Assembly: GCF_019396345.1 (NCBI RefSeq)
Contig: NZ_JAHKRM010000049.1
Location: forward strand, 18,520-82,519
DNA: 64,000 nucleotides
Direction: 5' to 3'
Source: Nonomuraea guangzhouensis
GTDB lineage: Bacteria > Actinomycetota > Actinomycetes > Streptosporangiales > Streptosporangiaceae
Shown: piece after piece, positions 39,429 to 47,001 of the stretch
How positions within the stretch are numbered: position 1 is the stretch's first letter
Layout of the letters: every line of letters begins with the position of its first letter
The notes under the pieces: model-generated
Database searches by the model: none
What the model was told of the DNA's origin: nothing
Seen by the model: only the letters and a program-made list of their open reading frames with translations
Made by a program: the position numbers and the translations under genes

Positions 39429-40243
39429 AACGGCTCGCGCTCAACGCGGCGGCGCTGGCCGTACTCGCGATGACGATCTTCCCCGTGTACTGGATGTTCC
39501 TGACCGCGGTCAAACCGACCAGCGACATCCAGGCGGCCACGCCCACGTTCTGGCCGGCGAACCCCACTCTCGAACACTTCGCCACAGCCATCTCCGCGCC
39601 CGGCTTCTGGACCTACTGGCGCAACAGCCTGGTCGTGACCGTGGTGGCCGTGCTGCTCGCGCTGGTCGTGGCGCTGCTGGCGGCGTTCGCGGTGACCAGG
39701 ATGCGCTGGCGGGGCGCGGGGGCCTTCGTGCTCGCCGTCTTCGCCGCCCAGATGGCGCCGTGGGAGGCGCTGCTGGTGCCGGTGTTCATCATCGCCAGGG
39801 ACACCGACCTGCTCGATTCGCTGACCATGCTGACCGGCGTCTACTTCATGATCACGCTGCCGTTCACGATCGTGACGTTGCGCGGGTTCCTGCAGGCGAT
39901 CCCGCTGGAGCTGGAGGAGGCGGCGCAGGTCGACGGGTGCGGCCGGCTCATGGCGTTCCGGCGGGTGGTGTTCCCGCTGCTCGCGCCGGGGCTGATGGCG
40001 ACCTCGCTGTTCGGCTTCATCACGGCGTGGAACGAGTTCGCGTTCGTCAACGTGCTGATCATCAAGGATCAGGACCGGCGGACGCTGCCGGTGTGGCTGT
40101 CGTCGTTCCGCGACGTGTTCGGCACCGACTGGGGCGCGACGATGGCCGCGGCCAGCCTGTTCGCGCTGCCCGCGCTGCTGCTGTTCCTGTTCCTGCAGCG
40201 CCGCGTCGGCACCGGCATGACCGCGGGGGCGATCAAGGGCTGA
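39425..40243 (+). CDS. Sugar ABC transporter permease 2 (module 1)
   Basis: 272 residues from ATG39425. MalG/DasC-type permease with six transmembrane segments, EAA loop LEEAAQVDGCGRLMAFRRVV, and the C-terminal GTGMTAGAIKG common to this family. It is last in the module 1 operon. Its 3' end overlaps the convergent kinase gene of module 2 by 11 bp. Confidence 0.85.
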   Translation: MKRLALNAAALAVLAMTIFPVYWMFLTAVKPTSDIQAATPTFWPANPTLEHFATAISAPGFWTYWRNSLVVTVVAVLLALVVALLAAFAVTRMRWRGAGAFVLAVFAAQMAPWEALLVPVFIIARDTDLLDSLTMLTGVYFMITLPFTIVTLRGFLQAIPLELEEAAQVDGCGRLMAFRRVVFPLLAPGLMATSLFGFITAWNEFAFVNVLIIKDQDRRTLPVWLSSFRDVFGTDWGATMAAASLFALPALLLFLFLQRRVGTGMTAGAIKG

Positions 40244-41177
40244 GGGTGAACGCCGCGTGCAGCGCCCGCCGGTCGGTCTCCGGCAGCAGGTCGCGCGCCG
40301 CCAGCCAGGCCGCCGCCCCCGCCCCGTCCCGCGCCGTGGCCACGCTCTCCCCGCCCAGCAGCTCCCGTACGGCCTGCCGTACCGGCCCCTCGCTCGTCAG
40401 CACACTCCCCGCCAGCACCACCGGCCCTGACCGGTGCACCCGCCGGACCGTGGCGACCAGGTGCTCGGCCGCCTGACGGGCGATGCCGAGCGCGAGCGGG
40501 TCACCCGCCTCGGCGGCCTGGCTGACCAGCGCCGACAATGCGGCCAGGCGCATGTGGTCGGCCTGCGCGAGCCGGACGATCCGATCGGCGTCCTTACGCG
40601 GCGTGGGACCGCGCTCGGCCCCCAGGAAGTGCTCGACGACCAGCTCGACCAGCACGCCCTCCGAAGAGCCGCGATCCAGCGCGGCGATGACGGCCTTGGC
40701 GCCCGCGCGCCCGATCCAGAAGCCCGATCCCGCGTCGCCCAGCAGCCACCCGAGCCCATCGGCGATCGCGTCCACTTCGTAGGCGGCGAACCTGGCCGCC
40801 ACCGCCCCCGTCCCCGCGAGCAGCAGCGAGCCGTCCGGCTCGGGGGACCCCGCGACGTACGCGAGCACCACGTCCCTTCTGACCCGCGGCCCGGAGGCGA
40901 TGCCGTGCCCCGCCCACACCTTGGCCAGCTCCGGCTCCATCGAGTCGACGAGTCCCGAGACCCCGGCCAGCGAGGCGACGACCGACGACGCGTCCTGCCC
41001 GGCCAGCGCCCGGCCGAGCGCGGTGTCGATCGCGGCCACCGCACTGGTCAGGCCGTGGGCGCTCGGGTTGCCCGCGCCCGCCCGGGCATAACCGACCCGG
41101 GTGCCGTCGAGTGAGTGCACCGCGACGCGGGTGGAAGTGCCTCCGGCGTCGACACCGATGGTGAGCGAATTGGTCAC
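40233..41177 (-). CDS. BadF/BadG-type N-acetylglucosamine kinase-like protein (module 2)
   Basis: 314 residues. Same ASKHA architecture as the module 1 kinase: GVDAGGTSTRVAVH, LLLAGTGAVAA, GLGWLLGDAGSGFWIGR, VVLAGSVLTSEGPVRQAV. It lacks the low-complexity insert of the paralogue. It is divergent from the module 2 rpiR gene. Its likely reaction is phosphorylation of imported N-acetylglucosamine or a similar sugar. Confidence 0.8.
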   Translation of the reverse strand: MTNSLTIGVDAGGTSTRVAVHSLDGTRVGYARAGAGNPSAHGLTSAVAAIDTALGRALAGQDASSVVASLAGVSGLVDSMEPELAKVWAGHGIASGPRVRRDVVLAYVAGSPEPDGSLLLAGTGAVAARFAAYEVDAIADGLGWLLGDAGSGFWIGRAGAKAVIAALDRGSSEGVLVELVVEHFLGAERGPTPRKDADRIVRLAQADHMRLAALSALVSQAAEAGDPLALGIARQAAEHLVATVRRVHRSGPVVLAGSVLTSEGPVRQAVRELLGGESVATARDGAGAAAWLAARDLLPETDRRALHAAFTLSP

Positions 41178-41213
41178 GGTCCGATTGTGGGACTTGACTC
41201 AGCGGAGAAGCAA

Positions 41214-41224
41214 GAATAATTTTC
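41214..41224. promoter_or_regulatory. RpiR operator-like site, module 2
   Basis: GAATAATTTTC fits a loose palindrome GAAWAWTWTTC and shares ATAATTTT with the two sites of module 1. It lies between the divergent kinase and rpiR genes. A further AT-rich palindrome, GAATATTC, is at 41249-41256. Confidence 0.45.
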
Positions 41225-41256
41225 GGCGGAAGACCGGGTATCCGGAAGGAATATTC

Positions 41257-42126
41257 GTGACTTCAGGTGCCCTCGGGCGTGTGGAAACAGAGCTACCCGG
41301 CTTGCCGGAGGCGTTGCGCAGGGTCGGCGAGGTGATCCTCGGTGATCCGGCCGAGGCGGCCCGATCGACCATCATCGCCCTGGCCGAGCGTGCGGGCAGC
41401 TCGCCCGCGACCGTGACCAGGTTCTGCCGGGCCTTCGGCTTCTCCGGCTACGCGGAGCTGCGGGTGGCGCTGGCCACCGAGACCGGCCGGGCCGCGCAGG
41501 CGGGCTGGGGCGCGGGCGTGGGGCACGAGATCGGGCCCGACGACCCGCTCGACGCGGCGATCGAGGTGATGGCCGCGGCCGACGCCCGGCTCATCCAGGA
41601 CACCGCCGCCCAGCTCGACTCGGAGATCGTCGCCCAGGTGGCCGACGCCATCGTCGCCGCGCCGCGGGTCCTCCTCGTCGGCGTCTCCACCAGCGGCAAC
41701 GTCGCCACCATGTACGAAGGCCGGTTCCGGCGCATCGGCGTCCCGTGCTGGAGCGCGGGCGACGCGCACGTCGCGCTGTCGGATGCCGCGCTGCTCGGCT
41801 CGAACGACGTCGCGATCGGCATCAGCCACCGGGGCCGGACCCGCGAGGTCATGGAGGCGCTGGCCGAGGCCGGCAGCCACGACGCCACCACGGTCGCCGT
41901 CACCTCGTTCGCCCGCTCACCGCTCGCCGACCTGGCCGACCTGGTGCTCACCACCGCCAGCAGGGAGACCACGTTCCGGCTCGGCGGTCTGGCGGCCGTC
42001 CACTCGCAGCTGTTCGTGCTCGACGCCGTCTACGTGGCGGTGGCCCAGCGCACGTACGAGCGCACCAACCAGGCGTTCGGGCTCACGATCAGCGCCGTGG
42101 AGAGCCATCGGGTGGAGAGAGGCTGA
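41257..42126 (+). CDS. RpiR-family regulator (module 2)
   Basis: 289 residues from GTG41257, preceded by GGAAGGA at good spacing; upstream ATG41101 lies inside the kinase gene and is rejected. HTH (TIIALAERAGSSPATVTRFC, RAFGFSGYAELRVAL) and SIS domain (VLLVGVSTSGNVATMYEGRF, VAIGISHRGRTREVMEAL). It is clearly paralogous to the module 1 regulator. It is followed directly by the UPF0309 gene (TGAATG). Confidence 0.85.
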   Translation: MTSGALGRVETELPGLPEALRRVGEVILGDPAEAARSTIIALAERAGSSPATVTRFCRAFGFSGYAELRVALATETGRAAQAGWGAGVGHEIGPDDPLDAAIEVMAAADARLIQDTAAQLDSEIVAQVADAIVAAPRVLLVGVSTSGNVATMYEGRFRRIGVPCWSAGDAHVALSDAALLGSNDVAIGISHRGRTREVMEALAEAGSHDATTVAVTSFARSPLADLADLVLTTASRETTFRLGGLAAVHSQLFVLDAVYVAVAQRTYERTNQAFGLTISAVESHRVERG

Positions 42127-42861
42127 ATGACGTTCGCAACGAAGGCCCTGGAGCTGGCACACCAGGTCGTGGAGTCGCAGGCGGAGCCGGTACACCGCGC
42201 CGCCGCCCTGTTCGTCGCCTCGCTCAGGGCGGGCGGCGTGGTCAACGCGTTCGGATCCGGGCACTCCGAGGCCATCGCGATGGAGATCGCCGGACGGGCC
42301 GGCGGCCTGGTGCCCAGCAACCGGCTCAGCCCGCGCGACCTCGTCCTGTACGGCGGGCAGCCGCCGAGCGTGCTCACCCCCGAGCTCGAACGCGATCCGC
42401 AGATCGCCCACCGGATCTATGAGCTGGCGCCCGTCGCGCCGCAGGACGTGTTCGTGCTGATCTCCAGCTCGGGCATCAACGGCACCGTGGTCGAGCTGGC
42501 CACGATCGTCAAGGACCGCGGCCATCCCCTGATCGCGCTGACCTCGGTCGAGCACAGCAGCCAGATGACCTCGCGCCACCCGTCGGGCCGCAAGCTGCTC
42601 GACCTGGCCGACGTCGTGCTGGACAACGGCGCGCCGTACGGGGACGCGATCCTCGAACTGCCGGGCGGCGGCGGTTACGGCGCGATCTCGACGGTCACCT
42701 CGGCGTTGCTGGCGCAAATGGTGGTCACCGAGGCGGTGGACGAGCTCGTGGCGCTCGGCGAGACACCGCCCATCTACCTGTCGGTCAACGTGGCCGGCGG
42801 CGACGAGCACAACAAGGCCCTGGAGAGCCGCTACGCAGGGCGGATCCGACGTGGAGCATGA
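42127..42861 (+). CDS. UPF0309-type SIS-domain protein (module 2)
   Basis: 244 residues. AFGSGHSEAIAMEIAGRAGG, LISSSGINGTVVELA, and TSRHPSGRKLLDLADVVLDN are nearly identical to the module 1 copy. It probably acts on a phosphorylated amino sugar. Its ATG immediately follows the rpiR stop. It is followed after 19 bp by the NgcE-like lipoprotein. Confidence 0.8.
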   Translation: MTFATKALELAHQVVESQAEPVHRAAALFVASLRAGGVVNAFGSGHSEAIAMEIAGRAGGLVPSNRLSPRDLVLYGGQPPSVLTPELERDPQIAHRIYELAPVAPQDVFVLISSSGINGTVVELATIVKDRGHPLIALTSVEHSSQMTSRHPSGRKLLDLADVVLDNGAPYGDAILELPGGGGYGAISTVTSALLAQMVVTEAVDELVALGETPPIYLSVNVAGGDEHNKALESRYAGRIRRGA

Positions 42862-42880
42862 CCAGTCAGGAGTAGGGAAT

Positions 42881-44293
42881 ATGCCGAACACCCCCCGTTT
42901 CACCAGGCGCGAGCTCCTCCGGAGCGCCGCTCTGGTCCCCGTGGCGGGCGCGCTCGCCGCGTGCGCGACCCCGGCCGCGAAGCCGTCGGCCTCGTCGTCC
43001 GCCGCCCCGGTCGCGACCAGCGCGGCCAACCCCTTCGGCGTGTCGGACAGCAAGCCGCTGGAAGTGTGGATCTTCGACGGCGGCTTCGGCCAGGACTACG
43101 CCAAGAACATCCACCAGCCGCTGTTCAAGTCGAAGTATCCCAAGGTGGAGATCAAGCACAACGCCACCAAGGAGATCACCAAGGTCCTCCAGCCGAGGTT
43201 CGCCGGCGGCAACCCGCCCGACGTGATCGACAACTCCGGCGCCAACGCCATGGACTTCGGCGCGCTCGCCCAGGACGGCCAGCTCCAGGACCTCACCCCG
43301 CTGCTCGACGCCCCGAGCTGGGACGACCCGGGCACCAAGGTCAGGGACACCATCGACCAGGCCGTCATCGACATCGGCACCTACGACGGCACGTTCAGCG
43401 TGCTCGGCTACGTGAACTACATCTTCGGCATCTGGTACTCGCAGAAGGCGTTCAAGGACAACGGCTGGGTGCCCCCGAAGACCTGGGACGAGTTCCTCAA
43501 GCTCAACGAGGCCATCAAAAAGTCCGGCAAGATGGCCCCCTTCACCTACGCCGGAAAATTCCCGCAATATCTGTACGAAGTGCTGCTCACCATGGCCGCG
43601 AAGATCGGCGGCGGCGAGGTCCTCGTCAACATCGACAACCTCGAGGACGGCGCCTGGACCACGGAGGCCATGAAGACCTCCGCCACGGCCTGGGCCGAGA
43701 TCGGCGCCAAGTACCTCATGGAGGGCACCGCCGGCCTCGACCACGTGCAGACCCAGACCGCCCAGAACAAGTACAAGGTCGCCATGCTGCCCTCCGGCTC
43801 CTGGCTGGAGAACGAGCAGAAGACCACGACCCCGCCCGACTTCGAGTACGGCATGTTCCCCGTCCCCGACTTCACCAGCTCCGACAAGATGCCCTACGGC
43901 ACGCTCCACAGCCAGCCGAGCGAGAACTTCATCGTCCCCGCCAAGGGCGCCAACCCGCAGGGCGGCATGGAGTACCTGCGGGCCATGCTGTCGAAGAAGG
44001 CGTCGGGCGACTTCAGCGAGATGGTCAAGACCGTCTCGACGGTCAAGGGCGCGGGCGAGGGCCGGCAGCTGTCGCCGGGCGCCGCGAGCGCGACCAAGGC
44101 CTACACCGCCGCCGGGACGAACATCGTCTACTACCGCTGGCAGACCTGGTACGCCCAGCTCAAGGACGAGGCCATCGCCGCCACCGGCCAGCTCATGACC
44201 GGCGGCCTCACGCCCGACAAGTACCTGGAGCGCCTGCAGAAGAAGGCCGACGAGATCAAGAAGGACTCCTCGATCAAGAAGTACAAGCGCTGA
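42881..44293 (+). CDS. ngcE: NgcE-like N-acetylglucosamine/chitobiose-binding lipoprotein
   Basis: 470 residues from ATG42881 (AGGAG upstream). The N-terminus TRRELLRSAALVPVAGALAA, followed by Cys, combines a twin-arginine signal with a lipobox. The mature protein resembles NgcE of Streptomyces: NPFGVSDSKPLEVWIFDGGF, HQPLFKSKYPKVEIKH, RFAGGNPPDVIDNSGANAM. It binds GlcNAc or diacetylchitobiose outside the cell. It is followed by two permease genes with a one-base overlap (TGATG). Symbol given by resemblance. Confidence 0.8.
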   Translation: MPNTPRFTRRELLRSAALVPVAGALAACATPAAKPSASSSAAPVATSAANPFGVSDSKPLEVWIFDGGFGQDYAKNIHQPLFKSKYPKVEIKHNATKEITKVLQPRFAGGNPPDVIDNSGANAMDFGALAQDGQLQDLTPLLDAPSWDDPGTKVRDTIDQAVIDIGTYDGTFSVLGYVNYIFGIWYSQKAFKDNGWVPPKTWDEFLKLNEAIKKSGKMAPFTYAGKFPQYLYEVLLTMAAKIGGGEVLVNIDNLEDGAWTTEAMKTSATAWAEIGAKYLMEGTAGLDHVQTQTAQNKYKVAMLPSGSWLENEQKTTTPPDFEYGMFPVPDFTSSDKMPYGTLHSQPSENFIVPAKGANPQGGMEYLRAMLSKKASGDFSEMVKTVSTVKGAGEGRQLSPGAASATKAYTAAGTNIVYYRWQTWYAQLKDEAIAATGQLMTGGLTPDKYLERLQKKADEIKKDSSIKKYKR

Positions 44294-45207
44294 TGCTGTT
44301 CAACAGGTATCGCCGAGGGCTGTTCATCACCGCGTTCCTGGCAGCCCCGGTGGCCCTCTACCTGGTCTACGTGATCTCGCCGTACATCCAGGCGTTCTAC
44401 ATCGCGATGACGGACTGGCGCGGCGTCACGGCCACGCCGGCCTTCATCGGGCTGGAGAACTTCGGCCGTCTGATGGGAGACGAGACCTTCTGGAAGGCGG
44501 TCACGCACAACGCCGGGCTGCTCGTCCTGCTGCCCCTGGTCACGATCGTCATCGCGCTGTTCTTCGCCTTCCTCCTCAACGTGGGCGGCGGCGGGCGGGC
44601 CGTGGGCGGGATCAGGGGCTCCAAGTTCTACCGGGTGGTGTTCTTCTTCCCGCAGGTGCTGGCCGTCGCGGTGGTGGCGGTGCTGTTCCAGCAGGTGTTC
44701 CGGCCGGACGGCAGCGGCATGCTGAACGGGCCGCTGATGGCGCTGGGCGCCAAGCCGATCGGCTTCCTGTCGGATCCGGGCGTCGCGTTCTGGTCGGTGC
44801 TCGGCGTCATGGTCTGGCAGGCGGTCGGGTTCTACGTGGTGCTCTTCTCCGCCGGGCTCGCCTCCATCCCGAACGACATGTTCGAGGCGGCGCAGATCGA
44901 CGGCGCCGGGCGGCTGAGCCTGTTCTTCCGCATCACGCTGCCGCTGCTCTGGGACACCGTCCAGGTGGCCTGGGTCTATCTCGGCATCCTGGCACTCGAC
45001 GTGTTCGCGATCGTGTGGGTGATGACCGACCAGCACGGTGGCCCCGACTGGTCGACCACGGTCATGGCGGCCGAGATCTACCGCAACGCCTTCCAATACT
45101 TCCGCTTCGGATACGCCTCGGCCCTGGGCGTCGTGATGTTCTTCTTCACCGTCGGGTTCGCGATCCTTTCGCTGCGCTTCACGCGGCGTGAACGAATCGA
45201 GTACTGA
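44293..45207 (+). CDS. ngcF: Sugar ABC transporter permease (NgcF-like)
   Basis: 304 residues, six transmembrane segments, with the EAA loop MFEAAQIDGAGRLSLFFRIT. The stop of the lipoprotein gene overlaps this start. It pairs with the next permease to form the membrane channel for the NgcE-like protein. No ATPase gene is adjacent. Confidence 0.8.
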   Translation: MLFNRYRRGLFITAFLAAPVALYLVYVISPYIQAFYIAMTDWRGVTATPAFIGLENFGRLMGDETFWKAVTHNAGLLVLLPLVTIVIALFFAFLLNVGGGGRAVGGIRGSKFYRVVFFFPQVLAVAVVAVLFQQVFRPDGSGMLNGPLMALGAKPIGFLSDPGVAFWSVLGVMVWQAVGFYVVLFSAGLASIPNDMFEAAQIDGAGRLSLFFRITLPLLWDTVQVAWVYLGILALDVFAIVWVMTDQHGGPDWSTTVMAAEIYRNAFQYFRFGYASALGVVMFFFTVGFAILSLRFTRRERIEY

Positions 45208-46112
45208 TGCCCTGGACCATAGCGACCTCGCGCAAGCTGGCCCGCCAGGAGAGCCGCAGGCGGCTCGGGCCGCTGGCGGTCCTGTCGCACGTCGCGCTGC
45301 TGCTGTGGACCGTGCTCACGGTGGTGCCGATCCTGTGGACGTTCCTGGCGTCGGTCAAGAGCGAGGACGAGATCTTCGGCGACGCCTGGTCGCTGCCGTC
45401 CACCCTGCACTGGGACAACTTCGCCAGGGCCTGGGAGCAGGCGCACATCGGCCAGTACATGCTCAACAGCCTCATCGTGGTCGTTTTCAGCGTGTTCGGC
45501 ACCATGCTGCTCGGCTCGATGGCCGCGTACGTGCTGGCGCGCTACCCCTTTCGCGGCAACCGGGCCGTCTACCTGCTGTTCGTGTCGGGCCTGGCCTTCC
45601 CGGTCTACCTGGCGCTGACGCCGCTGTTCTTCGTCGTGCAGAGCATGGGCAACGTCCCGCTGATCGGCCCGTTCATCGGCCTGAACACGCACGCGGGTCT
45701 CGTGCTGGTCTACATCGCCTACTCGATGCCGTTCACCGTGTTCTTCCTGGCGGCCTTCTTCCGTACGCTGCCCACGGCGGTCGGGGAGGCCGCCATGGTC
45801 GACGGCGCCTCGCACACCCGCGTCTTCTTCCAGATCATGCTGCCCATGGCCAGGCCGGGTCTGGTGAGCATCACGATCTTCAACATCCTCGGCCAGTGGA
45901 ACCAGTACCAGCTTCCCCTGGTGCTGCTGCAGGAGCGCGACAAGTGGGTGCTCACGCAGGGCATCGCCGACATCTCGACGGCCGCGGGCTACGACCAGGA
46001 CTGGTCGGCCCTGTTCGCCGCGCTGACGCTGGCGATCCTGCCCATGCTGGTCATCTACACGGTCTTCCAGCGCCAGATCCAGTCGGGGCTGACCGCGGGA
46101 GCGCTGAAGTGA
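45207..46112 (+). CDS. ngcG: Sugar ABC transporter permease (NgcG-like)
   Basis: 301 residues. MalG-type permease with EAA loop GEAAMVDGASHTRVFFQIML and C-terminal IQSGLTAGALK. It overlaps the preceding stop by one base. It is last of module 2; the shared ATPase (MsiK in Streptomyces) must be encoded elsewhere. Confidence 0.8.
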   Translation: MPWTIATSRKLARQESRRRLGPLAVLSHVALLLWTVLTVVPILWTFLASVKSEDEIFGDAWSLPSTLHWDNFARAWEQAHIGQYMLNSLIVVVFSVFGTMLLGSMAAYVLARYPFRGNRAVYLLFVSGLAFPVYLALTPLFFVVQSMGNVPLIGPFIGLNTHAGLVLVYIAYSMPFTVFFLAAFFRTLPTAVGEAAMVDGASHTRVFFQIMLPMARPGLVSITIFNILGQWNQYQLPLVLLQERDKWVLTQGIADISTAAGYDQDWSALFAALTLAILPMLVIYTVFQRQIQSGLTAGALK

Positions 46113-46155
46113 ATATCCCTCGCGCTCCGGTCGCCGCGGTTCTAGGCTGCGGGGT

Positions 46156-47001
46156 GTGATCGGCGACATACGCGCGTTGCTGGCCCGCCACCTCCCCGAC
46201 GTCGAGGTGCGCTCCGTCACCGAGTCCGGGCATGGCCTGGACAACGAGGTGTACGAGGTCAACGAGGAGTTGATCGTCCGGGGCAGTCGGGCCGCCGATC
46301 CGGTGGCCACGCGGCGCGAGGTCGATCTCCTGGCCGCGGTCCGCGACCTGGCCACCGTGGCGGTGCCCGAGGTGGTCTTCGCCGACTACGAGCAGGGCGT
46401 GATCGCCTACCGCAAGCTGCCGGGCGAGCCGCTCAACCTGCACCCGGTGCCGGACCCCGAGCGGCTGGCCGCCCCGCTGGGCCGGCTGCTCAGCGCCCTG
46501 CACGGTGCTGATCCGGGGGAGCTGCGCGAGCTGGCGCCGCTCGACCGCTACCCGGCGCCCACCCTGCTGGTGGACGCCGGGCTCGACTACCGCGACGTCG
46601 AGCGGCACGTGCCCTACGAACAGCGGCCGCTGGTGGAGAAGTTCTTACGCGGCACACCGCCCGACGAGCCGCGCTCCATGCGCTTCTGCCACAACGACCT
46701 GGGCGCCGAGCATCTCCTGGTCGAGGCCGCGACGAGCACGGTGACGGGCCTCATCGACTGGACCGACGCCGCCGTCACCGACCCGGCGCACGACTTCGCG
46801 CTCATCTTCCGCGACCTGGGTCCCGCGGTCTTCGAACAGACCGTCGCACACTACGACCTCGACTTCGACGAGACGGACCGGGCCAGGGTCCTGTTCTACG
46901 CCAGGTGCGCGCTCATCGAGGACCTCGCGTACGGACTGAGCACCGGCCCGCGCCACTACGCCGACGCCGCCCTGGCCCACCTCGCCTGGACCTTCGGCTG
47001 A
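46156..47001 (+). CDS. Aminoglycoside-phosphotransferase-family kinase
   Basis: 281 residues from GTG46156, apparently leaderless: TAGGCT at 46143-46148 ends seven bases upstream and no ribosome site is present. APH fold: VRGSRAADPVATRREVDLL in the N-lobe, FCHNDLGAEHLLVEA (catalytic Asp in HND, about residue 180), and LIDWTDAAVTDPAHDFAL with the metal-binding Asp. The family phosphorylates small molecules or antibiotics; the target is unknown. Its end abuts the convergent metE gene. Confidence 0.8.
   Translation: MIGDIRALLARHLPDVEVRSVTESGHGLDNEVYEVNEELIVRGSRAADPVATRREVDLLAAVRDLATVAVPEVVFADYEQGVIAYRKLPGEPLNLHPVPDPERLAAPLGRLLSALHGADPGELRELAPLDRYPAPTLLVDAGLDYRDVERHVPYEQRPLVEKFLRGTPPDEPRSMRFCHNDLGAEHLLVEAATSTVTGLIDWTDAAVTDPAHDFALIFRDLGPAVFEQTVAHYDLDFDETDRARVLFYARCALIEDLAYGLSTGPRHYADAALAHLAWTFG

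Noticed and set aside
41101..41256. Upstream start for the module 2 RpiR gene
   Set aside because: It would begin inside the divergent kinase gene; GTG41257 has a good GGAAGGA site.
33026..46112. DasR (GntR) operators in the amino-sugar modules
   Set aside because: No ACTGGTCTAGACCAGT-like site was seen; local RpiR genes and AT-rich sites are the better candidates.
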